54,915 nucleotides of DNA from CAVZTX01 sp963778375 (GCA_963778375.1 CAVZTX010000012.1:1-54915), one strand, 5' to 3'; positions 37,156 through 45,509 are shown, counted from the stretch's first letter. Notes: a model not told the origin generated them from the sequence alone. Program-made: numbers and translations.

Positions 37156-38022
37156 ATGAGTAGTGTCACGACCCAACGTCTGGCAGAAATCCCCCTCTTT
37201 TCTCATATGGATGATGAAGAACGTAGCGAGCTGCGTTCCCTGATGACCGAACGTCTCTTCCAACCAGGACAAGTCGTTATGAAAGCTGGGGAGGAAGGCT
37301 CGTCCTTCCAGATCATCGAACGGGGAGAAATCGAGATTTGGCTGACAGACACCGATGGCAAGAAGGTCGTGCTCGATGTGCTCGGCCCTGGGAAGTTCTT
37401 TGGCGAATTATCCATGCTGACTGGGGAAACGCGCTCAGCCAGCGCCTCCACCGAGGAGGAAGTGGTAACGCTCGAATTAGATCGCGAGGAATTCTTTGAT
37501 TTCTTGCGCCGACGACCGGAAGCGGCTATTGACGTCCTGACGGAGTTGGGGCAGCGTCTCAAACACACCGACGATATCCTGCGCACACGGGTCAGCCGCA
37601 ATCCGAACGCGGAAATCGATGAGCACCTCTCGCTGGGACAGCGCATAGCTGATCTCATTGCTGGGTTCAGCGGTTCGATCCCCTTTCTTTTGCTGAATCT
37701 GGTGATCTTTGTGATCTGGCTGGTGACAAATACGCTGGGACCAAAGACCATCCAATTTGACCCGTTTCCCTTTCAATTTCTCACGATGGCCGTCTCGCTT
37801 GAGGCCATTTTTCTCTCCATTTTTGTCTTGGTCAGCCAGAACCGACAGGCAGCTAAAGACCGTGTGAAAGCAGACTTGGACTATGAAGTGGATGTGAAAG
37901 CAGAACTGGAAATGACGGTCATGGCTTCCAGGATCCATGATATGGAGCGCAAACTCCATCACATCCACAGTGATCTCTTGGAGTTCAAGGGAGAAAGTAC
38001 CAACCACCACGCCATGCCCTAA
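37156..38022 (+). CDS. Cyclic-nucleotide-binding domain fused to DUF1003 membrane domain
   Basis: The 288-residue protein starts with a CRP-like sensor (residues about 8-125: GQVVMKAGEEGSSFQIIERG, then FFGELSMLTGETRSASASTE, the phosphate-binding cassette). It continues with a DUF1003 domain (about 155-265): SGSIPFLLLNLVIFVIWLV, a short loop with the conserved DPFPFQFLT, the second helix SLEAIFLSIFVLVSQNRQ, and a coiled-coil tail. It lacks a helix-turn-helix, so it is a membrane protein gated or tethered by a ligand rather than a transcription factor. AAGGAG precedes the ATG. Possible link: the cyclase-domain protein at 4190 might make its ligand. Confidence 0.88.
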   Translation: MSSVTTQRLAEIPLFSHMDDEERSELRSLMTERLFQPGQVVMKAGEEGSSFQIIERGEIEIWLTDTDGKKVVLDVLGPGKFFGELSMLTGETRSASASTEEEVVTLELDREEFFDFLRRRPEAAIDVLTELGQRLKHTDDILRTRVSRNPNAEIDEHLSLGQRIADLIAGFSGSIPFLLLNLVIFVIWLVTNTLGPKTIQFDPFPFQFLTMAVSLEAIFLSIFVLVSQNRQAAKDRVKADLDYEVDVKAELEMTVMASRIHDMERKLHHIHSDLLEFKGESTNHHAMP

Positions 38023-38216
38023 CGAGCAACAATCTTCTCATCATTGCCACAGGTCGTAGACGAGCCTAGCGTGTGAACAAAGGTCAAAGCAGGATCAATC
38101 GCCTCAAACTCCTGTTGAGGAAGCAGTTTCATCCTCTTCTCCATAGCGGCAATTGTCTATTGTCCAACGCAAACTTTTCATAACTCCTGACTGCTGCTAA
38201 AAAGTGACAGAGGCGT

Positions 38217-38281
38217 CGTCTACTCTAGCAAGATGCAAAATGAGAAGCGACATTTTGCAAAAGAGTTCTTCGTAGTAGACG
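38217..38281 (+). promoter_or_regulatory. Nested inverted repeats in the leader of the membrane protein gene
   Basis: CGTCTACT (38217-38224) pairs with AGTAGACG (38274-38281), enclosing TGCAAAATG (38234-38242) paired with CATTTTGCA (38251-38259). The structure ends 31 bases before the start codon at 38313 and could act as a leader RNA structure or protein-binding site. Role unknown. Confidence 0.35.
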
Positions 38282-38312
38282 TATCCACTAATGATAGGGG
38301 AAAAGGCGTTCC

Positions 38313-39518
38313 ATGTTCAGGTCACAGCGGCTTCTTGGTTCAATCGTCGCGGGAATTGGCGGTCTGGTCGCTTTGTTTGCGTTATTCAGACTCCCTTATA
38401 TCACAAAGATAGACTTTACTAACATAAGTTTTGTGCCACCCACAACTGTACCAAGTATACAGCTTACTACACAATCTGGTATTGGCGGTTCGCCAGCTTT
38501 ACTCATGGGATTGCTTTCCATAACAGCAATTGTGGTTGCTGTTATGCAAGTTCTCACACGAGGGACAGTCGATACACCAATAACACGAAAGGTAACCAGC
38601 GCATTAATCCTCTTAGGATTGCTCGTGCTCGTTACCTCGTTCCTCTCACACATTGACAGCTTCCCACTCCACCCTGCCGCCTATTCCTTTTCGCAGCAAA
38701 CTGAAATTTATACCAACGGTGCTAAGGCAGTTAATGGTACGTCTGGGGATACTCCCGCCTATTACTATGGCTCCGGTTTCTGGTTCTATATGTTAGGTAT
38801 GGTTCTTGTGATTGTAGGAAGTGGGATCTTTGTACAATCTGGGCCAATCTTCGGTCAGGCCAGGAAGATTCTGCATAATAAAGAGCAAAGCAGCTTTTGG
38901 AAAGCATGGTCATCCATGTTTGGACAGCACCGGAACCTCGGCTTGATCATCTCAGGAATTGGTTGTTTACTGGCTTTGCTCGCGTTCCTTTTGCTGCCTT
39001 ACATTACAAGGGCGCAAGTCTTTGGCAGGGATGTTCAGCTTACCACTAGCACAGCTTCGCAACTTACACTAGCAGGCAATTGGCTATTCTTGCTTGGAGG
39101 ATTGCTCACCCTGATTCTCGCAGTGTGTATGGGATGGCAGATGTTGAGGAGCGGGACAGCAAAAGATGGAAGGATGCTTCAAATAACAATTCTGCTGATC
39201 GTTTTAAGCTCTTTGATACTGGCAGTTTCGCTCATCCCCTATAGTTCAAATTCGGCTACTCTTGTTTCCCATACCTTTATTCGTAATCCTGCAAATAATT
39301 CCCCTAGCTTTACTTGCGCTTCAGATACTAGCACCATTGGGTCCGATAATCCTACTGCTTTGTCTACCACTACCGTTGTTGGCTGTGTCGAAGCTGCCCT
39401 TTCCATTGACTATGGCCCTGGTTTCTGGTTATTCGTAGTGGGAATGATTCTGGTGTTTGTTGGCAGCTTTGAGCAGATCAGGGCTTTCCAGACCGAGAAG
39501 GCAATAACATCGAGTTAG
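38313..39518 (+). CDS. Multi-pass membrane protein with two homologous halves
   Basis: The 401-residue protein has about eight hydrophobic helices. The halves are similar: GSIVAGIGGLVALFALFRLPYIT near residue 10 and LIISGIGCLLALLAFLLLPYIT near residue 210, each followed by a polar outer segment, helices 2 and 3, and a closing GFWFYMLGMVLVIVGSGIF or GFWLFVVGMILVFVGSF. This points to an internal duplication of a four-helix unit. No family is recognised and no catalytic or transport motif is visible. An AAAGG ribosome site lies upstream, and a leader hairpin before it. Confidence 0.75.
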   Translation: MFRSQRLLGSIVAGIGGLVALFALFRLPYITKIDFTNISFVPPTTVPSIQLTTQSGIGGSPALLMGLLSITAIVVAVMQVLTRGTVDTPITRKVTSALILLGLLVLVTSFLSHIDSFPLHPAAYSFSQQTEIYTNGAKAVNGTSGDTPAYYYGSGFWFYMLGMVLVIVGSGIFVQSGPIFGQARKILHNKEQSSFWKAWSSMFGQHRNLGLIISGIGCLLALLAFLLLPYITRAQVFGRDVQLTTSTASQLTLAGNWLFLLGGLLTLILAVCMGWQMLRSGTAKDGRMLQITILLIVLSSLILAVSLIPYSSNSATLVSHTFIRNPANNSPSFTCASDTSTIGSDNPTALSTTTVVGCVEAALSIDYGPGFWLFVVGMILVFVGSFEQIRAFQTEKAITSS

Positions 39519-39731
39519 CTCTAATGGCTTGTGCTTCTCAATGGGTTTTTCGTCTTTTGTGCTTGTGCGATGCATCACGTCGCACAATGGCGCTTTTGTT
39601 TCTCACTGCGTCCTCCTCTTGCCAGTAGTCCCTTCACGTTTTGTTTGATTGTCATCCGTAGCACCTCTTTCAAAAGTGTTGAGAGAGTATCACACTTCTT
39701 ACCCGTGAAGAGAAAGAAAACGGAGACTTCC

Positions 39732-40200
39732 TCAACCACATTGGTATTGCACGGTGGCGACATTTTTGGGACCCACGAAGTAGAAGTTGGTGTAGCCGCC
39801 GCAGAAATTGGTGGCAATCATCACCTGTACACTCTGACCGGGCGACAAATTCCCATTGGCTGGAGTAAACTTGGCCGGTTGATCGCTGCGCGTAAACCAA
39901 TGCAGGGGCTTGCTCGAACTCTTGAGTCTCGGTCAACGTTACATGACAGATCCAAGCAAACGCCCCACTATGTGGCCCATTACAATTGATCCCGTCGCCT
40001 GGAATGCCGACGTTTTTCGGCACGACTTTCAGAGTGGGAGCACCCGTGGCGGCGAGTGCGGGTATACTCACAATGCCAAATACAAGGCTAAGGCTGAAGA
40101 TCGTGGCGATGATCCACACCAACCGAGGAAGACGGCTATGTAAAGCAATCTGAGTGCCAGATGGTGCACGATCACCTGAGTGGTGTCTGAAATGAAACAT
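39732..40200 (-). pseudogene. Secreted Ig-like domain protein, frameshifted near 39925
   Basis: From ATG 40200 (AAGGAGG upstream) the frame codes a basic head, a signal or anchor helix (LVWIIATIFSLSLVFGIVSIPALA) and the start of a beta domain (APTLKVVPKNVGIPG, FAWICHVTLTE). At about 39925 it must shift one base; the next frame continues FTPANGNLSPGQSVQVMIA and FYFVGPKNVATVQYQC to TGA at 39732, giving a compact beta-sandwich of the BACON/Ig type and a protein of about 155 residues. Without the shift the frame runs into low-quality sequence to 39670. Probably an exported surface protein. Confidence 0.65.
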
Positions 40201-40538
40201 GACTCTGTTCCTCCTTCGACTAAGCGGTGACACAGTGCCACTCACCTACAGACAAGGGTACGTGGATGCAAGCAGGATGTCAATCCACCAAAGTACCGAG
40301 ACAGCTTGATCTACGATTGGGTACATGGCACAATTCGCCAGTGTGTGGCGGCGAGGCGAAAAGTATGCTGCTTCCACGCATGATTCTTCGCTCATGTCAG
40401 CTTGGCGCAAACTGCTTCGTAGTGGGGAATGTTTGCGCGAAGATACACGCCAAGCTCAACCCGAGAAACAGGCGAAATTGGGGGCATAATTGCAGTGCAA
40501 CGCTTCAATGACCTCACTACACGATTGGGAGGAAGTCC
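40201..40538. other. Intergenic stretch upstream of the CaCA-like gene
   Basis: No gene recognised. The divergent genes on each side must place their promoters here, but I see no convincing -35/-10 pair. GGGAGGA at 40528-40535 is the ribosome site of the following gene. Confidence 0.35.
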
Positions 40539-41255
40539 ATGCCTCGCTGGTTCTATCTCTTGCTCATCTTTACGCTCACCGCACCGCTCCTCGCGCTCTT
40601 CCATGCTCCACCGCTGCTGCTGTTCCTGGTCGCAGGTCTAGGTATTCTTCCCCTGGCTGGCTTGACCGGGACCCCTGCGAAGAGCGGAGTATTGCGCCAG
40701 ATTGATGGCACGGTCGAGGCAATTATGGCGCATGAAACAGGCACACGTGGAGCAGAGCGGCAAACAGGAGCACAACAGCCCGGCAGGCAAACGTCCTCCC
40801 TCTGGCGTGGCATAGTGCTGCTCACTGTGGCAACGATCGGTGTAGCGGTACTTTCCGAGCTGTTAGTGAGTGCGATTGAGCCAGTGACCCAGGTGCTGCA
40901 TTGGAACCCTGCCTTTGTGGGACTGGTCTTTCTGCCGTTCATTGGCGGTCTGCCCGAATACTTCAATACCATCTCAATGGCCCTCGATAAGCGCATGGGT
41001 ATGGTCTTAGCGGCCTCTGCGGGATCGTCCATTCAGATTGCGCTGCTCATGGCCCCTCTGCTCGTGCTGATCAGTCTGTTCACGCCCAAACGACTGGATT
41101 TGGTCTTCAGTCTAGTCGAATTAGCAGTGCTCGGTCTGGCGACGTTCCTCTTCAGTGAGATTACCAGGGACGGGGAATTGGTCTGGTTAGAGGGACTGCT
41201 GCTCATCCTGCTGTACACCATGATGGGGGGCACCGTCTTTGTATTCGGCTCGTAA
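40539..41255 (+). CDS. Internally deleted Ca2+/H+ antiporter (CaCA family)
   Basis: The 238-residue protein begins like CAX antiporters (a first helix, then LLFLVAGLGILPLAGLTG) but jumps straight to the middle linker (GTVEAIMAHETGTRGAE) and the second half: SELLVSAIEPVTQVL, FVGLVFLPFIGGLPEYFNTI, GSSIQIALLMAPLLVLIS. Family members have about 350-400 residues with two alpha-repeats, each with a GNxxE motif. Here the first alpha-repeat is missing and the second reads GGLPEY. With one repeat it might work only as a dimer, or not at all. GGGAGGA precedes the ATG. Confidence 0.78.
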   Translation: MPRWFYLLLIFTLTAPLLALFHAPPLLLFLVAGLGILPLAGLTGTPAKSGVLRQIDGTVEAIMAHETGTRGAERQTGAQQPGRQTSSLWRGIVLLTVATIGVAVLSELLVSAIEPVTQVLHWNPAFVGLVFLPFIGGLPEYFNTISMALDKRMGMVLAASAGSSIQIALLMAPLLVLISLFTPKRLDLVFSLVELAVLGLATFLFSEITRDGELVWLEGLLLILLYTMMGGTVFVFGS

Positions 41256-41371
41256 AGAGAGCCGGCAGAAGAATTTCTTCAACATGAGCAGGAGAAGACA
41301 GGCAAATTGAAGACGCCGTTAGCTCCTGCAATCCCTTGCGAGAGAGGGCTATTTTGTAGTAGTATAGATGT

Positions 41372-41692
41372 ATGACTATGACCAACAATGAAATCTCCGG
41401 TGGTGTTGTCCACGAATTGCCAGAGGACTTACGGAACACCCTCGCTTCTGACGCGGAGGCGCTCGCGGTATGGGAGGATCTTACCGCTCTTGCGCGCAAT
41501 GAATGGATCTGCTGGGCGATCTCCGTGAAACAACCAGCAACCAGAAGGCAGCATGTTGAACGGGTGCGCACAGAACTCAAAGAGGGCATGCGCCGACCTT
41601 GCTGTTGGTATGGCTGTATTCACCGTACGGATAAGGCCGTCAGCCCTTCGGTGCAATATGTGCTCAATAAACGATCTAAAAAGTCATCATAA
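41372..41692 (+). CDS. YdeI/OmpD-associated family protein
   Basis: The 106-residue protein has LPEDLRNTLASDAEALAVWE, then EWICWAISVKQPATRRQHVER and LKEGMRRPCCWYGCIHR. The WI-x-x-K-P-x-TR helix is the signature of the YdeI/OmpD-associated (bacteriocin-protection-like) family, and the Cys-rich CCWYGCIHR tail occurs in many actinobacterial and chloroflexal members. Its molecular role is unknown. It starts at ATG 41372 or 41378; neither has a strong ribosome site. Confidence 0.75.
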   Translation: MTMTNNEISGGVVHELPEDLRNTLASDAEALAVWEDLTALARNEWICWAISVKQPATRRQHVERVRTELKEGMRRPCCWYGCIHRTDKAVSPSVQYVLNKRSKKSS

Positions 41693-41856
41693 ATGATGGC
41701 TGTTTGCATCCACGCCTCGCATCCCTCACGCTCGTCCGAAGCCGAGCTTGCCTGCTACCCTCACTCGCGGCCTGACAGCTAGTAGCCACTACGAGCAAAC
41801 GTGGCAAACCCCTCCCCAAAGATGCAGGCCTCGGAAGATACATGGAGAGCCCGTAG

Positions 41857-42390
41857 CTAGCACCCTGGTGCTGCACAAAACCCCCCCGGGCTACAGAACC
41901 CTGGAGGGCAACAGAAGCCGAGGCCACCAGGGATGCCATAGGTGCAGCAGACCATGCCAGGGCAGCAATAGGGGCCTGTATCGGAGCAAGTCTCATCGCA
42001 CTGAGACACGCATGGTTGACATGTCCCATTGCTGCACAGGTGATCAGAGGTGTTACAGCAGGTGCCGTTACATTCCTGACTTCCACTAGGACAGACACAC
42101 ATGCCTCCTGAACAAACCTGGTCAGAACGGCAGGCATGACCACACGACCCACAGTTGCTGAGGTTACTGCTCAGGTCGGTGCAGGTGCCCCTGCAACACC
42201 CTCCGCTACAGCACTGGGAATTGATATTACAGCCAATGCCGTTGGGTTTGCATTTGGCAAAGGCCGTGCCGATGCCACCCAAACCGAGGATGCTCCCAAG
42301 AGCGGTGGCGGCAATCGTTTTGAGAGCCTGCCGACGCGAGGTCGCCGTTGCCAGAGCCTTGGTCAACTCATCGAAGCGGTGTGTGTCCAT
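41857..42390 (-). CDS. Cys-rich exported protein with Tat signal
   Basis: The 177-residue protein begins MDTHRFDELTKALATATSRR, and the Arg pair (SRRQALK) before a hydrophobic stretch (TIAATALGSILGLGGIGTAFA) is a twin-arginine signal peptide, so it should be exported folded. The mature part has over thirty Cys, mostly as CC, CxxC or CxxxC with Gly, Ser and Asn (INSQCCSGGCCRGTC, NCGSCGHACRSDQVC, FCCPPGFCSPGGFC), implying a disulfide-knotted or metal-binding repeat. AAAGGAG precedes the ATG. Proteins of this design are frequent in Chloroflexota, without known function. Confidence 0.82.
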   Translation of the reverse strand: MDTHRFDELTKALATATSRRQALKTIAATALGSILGLGGIGTAFAKCKPNGIGCNINSQCCSGGCCRGTCTDLSSNLSNCGSCGHACRSDQVCSGGMCVCPSGSQECNGTCCNTSDHLCSNGTCQPCVSQCDETCSDTGPYCCPGMVCCTYGIPGGLGFCCPPGFCSPGGFCAAPGC

Positions 42391-42778
42391 CTGGGTGCTC
42401 TCCTTTGCATAAGTAAGATGTTACACGTCCTAAACGTACGTAGTATCGAGAAAGAACAGCAATAGCCTATCAAGTAACAGATGATCCAAGGAGCCTGGTG
42501 AGAGAAAAAACCTGAGTAGAAATGCTTGGGGAGAGTATACATTCCCCTCGATGTTCCGTCAAGCAGCCAATACTGAACGTTTTCAGAAAGTATTGCCTCA
42601 CCTTATATTCTCAAGCTTGCTATACCCGCCAAAACCACAAAGAACTCGGCAGCACTACACTACCGAGTTCCTCGCATGATGGAGAAGATGACCGTAGAAG
42701 TCCTTTTGACCTCATTCAAACCTTAGATGATGCCAGGGCGAACTGCCATTGGCTTCACCTTGAGACTCCCCTGAAAGC
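42391..42778. other. Intergenic stretch between two minus-strand genes
   Basis: No gene seen. GAACTCGG (42642-42649) and CCGAGTTC (42663-42670) form an 8-bp stem with a 13-base loop, possibly a terminator for the upstream monooxygenase-like gene, about 110 bases beyond its stop. Confidence 0.4.
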
Positions 42779-43069
42779 TTACATCTCCTGAACAACCACC
42801 TCATACACCTCCGTAACAGGAGCCGAAGTCAAAAAATTCATCGCCTCGGCAACCAGCCCCTGGTTAGAAGGCGCACTCGCACTCACATCGGCCTCCGTCT
42901 CCCACAGCGCAATCGCAATCCCCTTCCCCGTATTCGGCTCTAACAGCGCAAGATACCCCTTAAACCCCTGCCAATCTCTCGCCGATGGCAGCACCGTCTC
43001 CCGAATAAACTGCGTCACCTCATCCCGCTTCTCCGGCTGCATATTCATAAAATGTACTCGTGCAAACAT
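42779..43069 (-). CDS. Antibiotic biosynthesis monooxygenase-like dimeric alpha+beta barrel protein
   Basis: From the ATG at 43069 (GGCAGGAGACGG just upstream) the protein is 96 residues: MFARVHFMNMQPEKRDEVTQ, FKGYLALLEPNTGKGIAIAL, WETEADV and a final VTEVYEVVVQEM strand. The length and strand-helix order match the ABM/ferredoxin-like barrel family, whose members include haem-degrading and quinol monooxygenases; no active-site residues can be assigned. A near-identical 181-base copy of its 3' part lies at 36806-36986. Confident about the fold, not about the reaction. Confidence 0.7.
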   Translation of the reverse strand: MFARVHFMNMQPEKRDEVTQFIRETVLPSARDWQGFKGYLALLEPNTGKGIAIALWETEADVSASAPSNQGLVAEAMNFLTSAPVTEVYEVVVQEM

Positions 43070-43147
43070 CCGTCTCCTGCCTTTCTGAACAGCTTCCAAG
43101 CCGTTCACTCTGCTCAAAATGACGAAAGCAAAGAACAACAAAAGTCA

Positions 43148-43573
43148 CTAACTGGCTTGTCCTGGCGCGGGAATCACCCCAAGCTGTTGCAGCAGACCCA
43201 GATCGTCATAGTTGGTCCATTGTTCAACAGCCTTCCCGTTTATAACACGGGTGATCACTATGCCCGTAAAGCTTCCCTGTTTGCCTGTCGGTGCAATACC
43301 CATCAGATCGCCTTTATGCGTCCCACGAAACGTTTGGCGAACTACAACAGTATCACCTTCAGCAATCACATCCTCAACGCTAGTTTGGGCATCCGGAAAA
43401 GCTGCCAGATACATCGAAAGCCACTGCCTGTAGGCTTCAAGCCCCTGGATAGTCATTGAAGCATTATGTAGCACAAAGTCAGGACTAAACACCTCATAGA
43501 AAGCTGCCAAATTCCCCTGATTCAACGCCTCATATGCACGACGTGCCAGCGCCTTGTTCTCTTCGGTTGACAT
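43148..43573 (-). CDS. NTF2/SnoaL-like protein (ester cyclase type), copy 1
   Basis: From ATG 43573 (AAAGGAG upstream) the protein is 141 residues: NKALARRAYEALNQGNLAAF, FVLHNASMTIQGLEAYRQWL, DVIAEGDTVVVRQTFRGTHKG and GIVITRVINGKAVEQWTNYD. This is the SnoaL-like cone-barrel fold of polyketide cyclases, ketosteroid isomerases and many proteins of unknown function. A divergent paralogue lies at 45605-46036. The ORF could be extended upstream to 43717, but nothing conserved lies there. Confidence 0.83.
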   Translation of the reverse strand: MSTEENKALARRAYEALNQGNLAAFYEVFSPDFVLHNASMTIQGLEAYRQWLSMYLAAFPDAQTSVEDVIAEGDTVVVRQTFRGTHKGDLMGIAPTGKQGSFTGIVITRVINGKAVEQWTNYDDLGLLQQLGVIPAPGQAS

Positions 43574-43839
43574 GGTAGAAACTCCTTTCTGTCTATAGAA
43601 TGGTTCTGAGTAAGAACACCTTACTCTGTCCAAAGTATATACAGAGGAAAAGAGGAACACACCTGTGAAATTACCTGTTCTCACTACCTGTTTTTCCCTT
43701 GCACCAGAAGGAACCATTTTTTAAGCATAGTAGTAGAAGGAGAAAGCCCAAGAATTGTCATGAGCGAGAAAAGTTTACAAAAGAAGGTTAATATTGGCAC
43801 AAAAGAGTCAGTTCACACGTATTCGCATAGTCGCTAAAC

Positions 43840-44358
43840 TCAACCCTTATCTTCCTTGTGATTATTTGAAACGGGCTGCTCAGAATGACGAGACTTGATA
43901 CTCCTACCGAGAAGGTAACCCAAAGCAAGCAACACCAATCCAACAGCAAGACCAAGCGCGAGAATGCTATTATCCCCATTCCAATTGACAACATCTCCCA
44001 GAAAAGTCACCGCCAACAAGACGATAACCACCCCGAGCAACTTCCCCTTCAGATCATCAAGATCATGAATCACAAGCCAGGAAGGCATAGATAGTGTATC
44101 ATCAACAAACAGATCATACAGACCCAAAGCCACAATATAGAGAACCGTACCAAGCAGGAACAAATCAATCATCTCAATAAATACCACCCCAACATGCTTC
44201 GCCTCATCAGCAGTAAACTTGCTGGAAACAAACATATCGAAAATCAGATGAAACACCGTCACAGCACCATACACAATCACCGCAATTGCAGCCAGAAATG
44301 TAGCCACGACAGCAATCAATATCACATAACGACTACTCGCCAGAACACGTCGAAACAT
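43840..44358 (-). CDS. YqhA family (UPF0114) membrane protein
   Basis: The 172-residue protein has three to four hydrophobic helices: YVILIAVVATFLAAIAVIVYG, the conserved FIEMIDLFLLGTVLYIVALG LYDLF pair of segments, and a third helix after the signature LDDLKGKLLGVVIVLLAV. This pattern is the UPF0114/YqhA family, inner-membrane proteins of unknown function. A Lys/His-rich tail (HSEQPVSNNHKEDKG) follows the last helix. AAGGAGAAGG precedes the ATG. Confidence 0.85.
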   Translation of the reverse strand: MFRRVLASSRYVILIAVVATFLAAIAVIVYGAVTVFHLIFDMFVSSKFTADEAKHVGVVFIEMIDLFLLGTVLYIVALGLYDLFVDDTLSMPSWLVIHDLDDLKGKLLGVVIVLLAVTFLGDVVNWNGDNSILALGLAVGLVLLALGYLLGRSIKSRHSEQPVSNNHKEDKG

Positions 44359-44456
44359 ATAAACCTTCTCCTTCGCATCAAGCTTTTCAGATCATTATAA
44401 TATAGCCGCGTGCCTGTCCTGGTGACCAATTGAAAAATTCATCAGAGCTCGTTTCT

Positions 44457-44710
44457 GTAGGGACAGCGCCTTGTGCCTGTCCTGGTAGCCATACGCTTAT
44501 GCTCGTTTCTGTAGGGACAGCGCCTTGTGCCTGTCCTCGCTCGCTAGCCACGATATCCACTCGTACCTGTAGGGACAGCGCCTTGTGCCTGTCCTCGCTC
44601 GCTAGCCACGATATCCGCCCGTACCTGTAGGGACAGCGCCTTGTGCCTGTCCTCGCTCGCTAGCCACGATATCCGCCCGTACCTGTAGGGACAGTGCCTT
44701 GTGCCTGTCC
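44457..44710. repeat. Array of five class A REP repeats in 58-bp tandem units
   Basis: Copies start at 44457, 44511, 44569, 44627 and 44685. The spacing is 54 bases once, then 58 three times, and the last three units share almost the same 32-base filler (TCGCTCGCTAGCCACGATAT ...). So part of the array grew by tandem duplication of repeat plus filler. It ends about 90 bases before the RAYT start codon. A partial unit lies at about 44410. Confidence 0.92.
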
Positions 44711-44800
44711 TGGTAGCCATTTTCACCTACAAACATCTACCAAACCAAATGGAATACTATAATGGAACGCGAATCCAAGCCTCAAGGGGAACATGAAACG

Positions 44801-45346
44801 ATGGGATATGATCCTGAAAAGCATCATCGCCATGCTATGCGTTTGAAAGGCTATGACTACAGCCAGCCCGGCACCTATTTCGTAACCATCTGTTCCTCGC
44901 AACGTCAACCACTTTTTGATAAAACGGAACTCCGTACCATCCTTATAGAAACCTGGCACCAATTGCCCGCACGTTTTGCCCACCTCTCACTCAACACCTT
45001 TGTCGTTATGCCGGATCACATTCACGGCATCCTCCATCTCATCTCGCCCCTCGAGCAGACTCCAGGACCCACCTTAAGTGACATTATGCGCGTCTATAAG
45101 TCTATTACCAGCGTGAGCTGGATTCGATATAACAAAAGCCGAAATATGACCTGCGGCAGACATCTCTGGCAAGAGCGATTCTACGATCACATCATTCGTA
45201 ACGAAACAGAATTAACGCTCATTCGCAACTATATCCTGCAGAACCCACTACAGCCAGAGATACTCCAAGGCAAAGATCTTGACGAGGACATGTGGGATGA
45301 AGTAATGCAACGTTTCGTCGTTGAGGACACCCACCCCTACCTGTAG
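44801..45346 (+). CDS. REP-associated tyrosine transposase (RAYT, Y1_Tnp family)
   Basis: From ATG 44801 the protein is 181 residues, normal for RAYTs. It has the HUH motif in VVMPDHIHGIL, the N-terminal KGYDYSQPGTYFVTIC strand, and the catalytic Tyr in ERFYDHIIRNETEL. RAYTs are single-copy, IS200-related single-strand transposases that cut at REP hairpins with a GTAG tetranucleotide and are thought to spread them. Here the gene sits between REP arrays on both sides, and its own stop codon TAG is the TAG of a GTAG in the downstream repeat. An ATG at 44762 is also in frame, but the family N-terminus fits 44801. Confidence 0.93.
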   Translation: MGYDPEKHHRHAMRLKGYDYSQPGTYFVTICSSQRQPLFDKTELRTILIETWHQLPARFAHLSLNTFVVMPDHIHGILHLISPLEQTPGPTLSDIMRVYKSITSVSWIRYNKSRNMTCGRHLWQERFYDHIIRNETELTLIRNYILQNPLQPEILQGKDLDEDMWDEVMQRFVVEDTHPYL

Positions 45347-45509
45347 GGACAGTGCCTTGTGCCTGTCCAGGCCCGCCGAGGCGAACGCGCCTGTCCAGGC
45401 CCGCCGAGGCGAACGCGCCTGTCCAGGCCCGCCGAGGCGAACGCGCCTTGTGCCTGTCCAGGCCCGCCGAGGCGAACGCGCCTGTAGGGACAGCGCCTTG
45501 TGCCTGTCC
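45343..45509. repeat. REP repeats bracketing four 28-bp tandem units
   Basis: Class A copies at 45343-45368 and 45484-45509 flank four copies of a 28-bp unit starting CCTGTCCAGGCCCGCC, at 45362, 45390, 45418 and 45453. The first three abut; the fourth follows a seven-base CCTTGTG, itself part of a REP unit. The 28-mer is the REP 3' end plus filler that has multiplied without its 5' half. Confidence 0.88.

Noticed and set aside
44457..44710. CRISPR array (26-bp repeats at regular 58-bp spacing)
   Set aside because: The three last fillers are near-identical rather than unique spacers, the same repeat is dispersed singly elsewhere, there are no cas genes, and a RAYT gene adjoins. REP elements explain it better.
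45362..45480. Second CRISPR-like array of 28-bp units
   Set aside because: The units abut with no spacers and are parts of the REP sequence.
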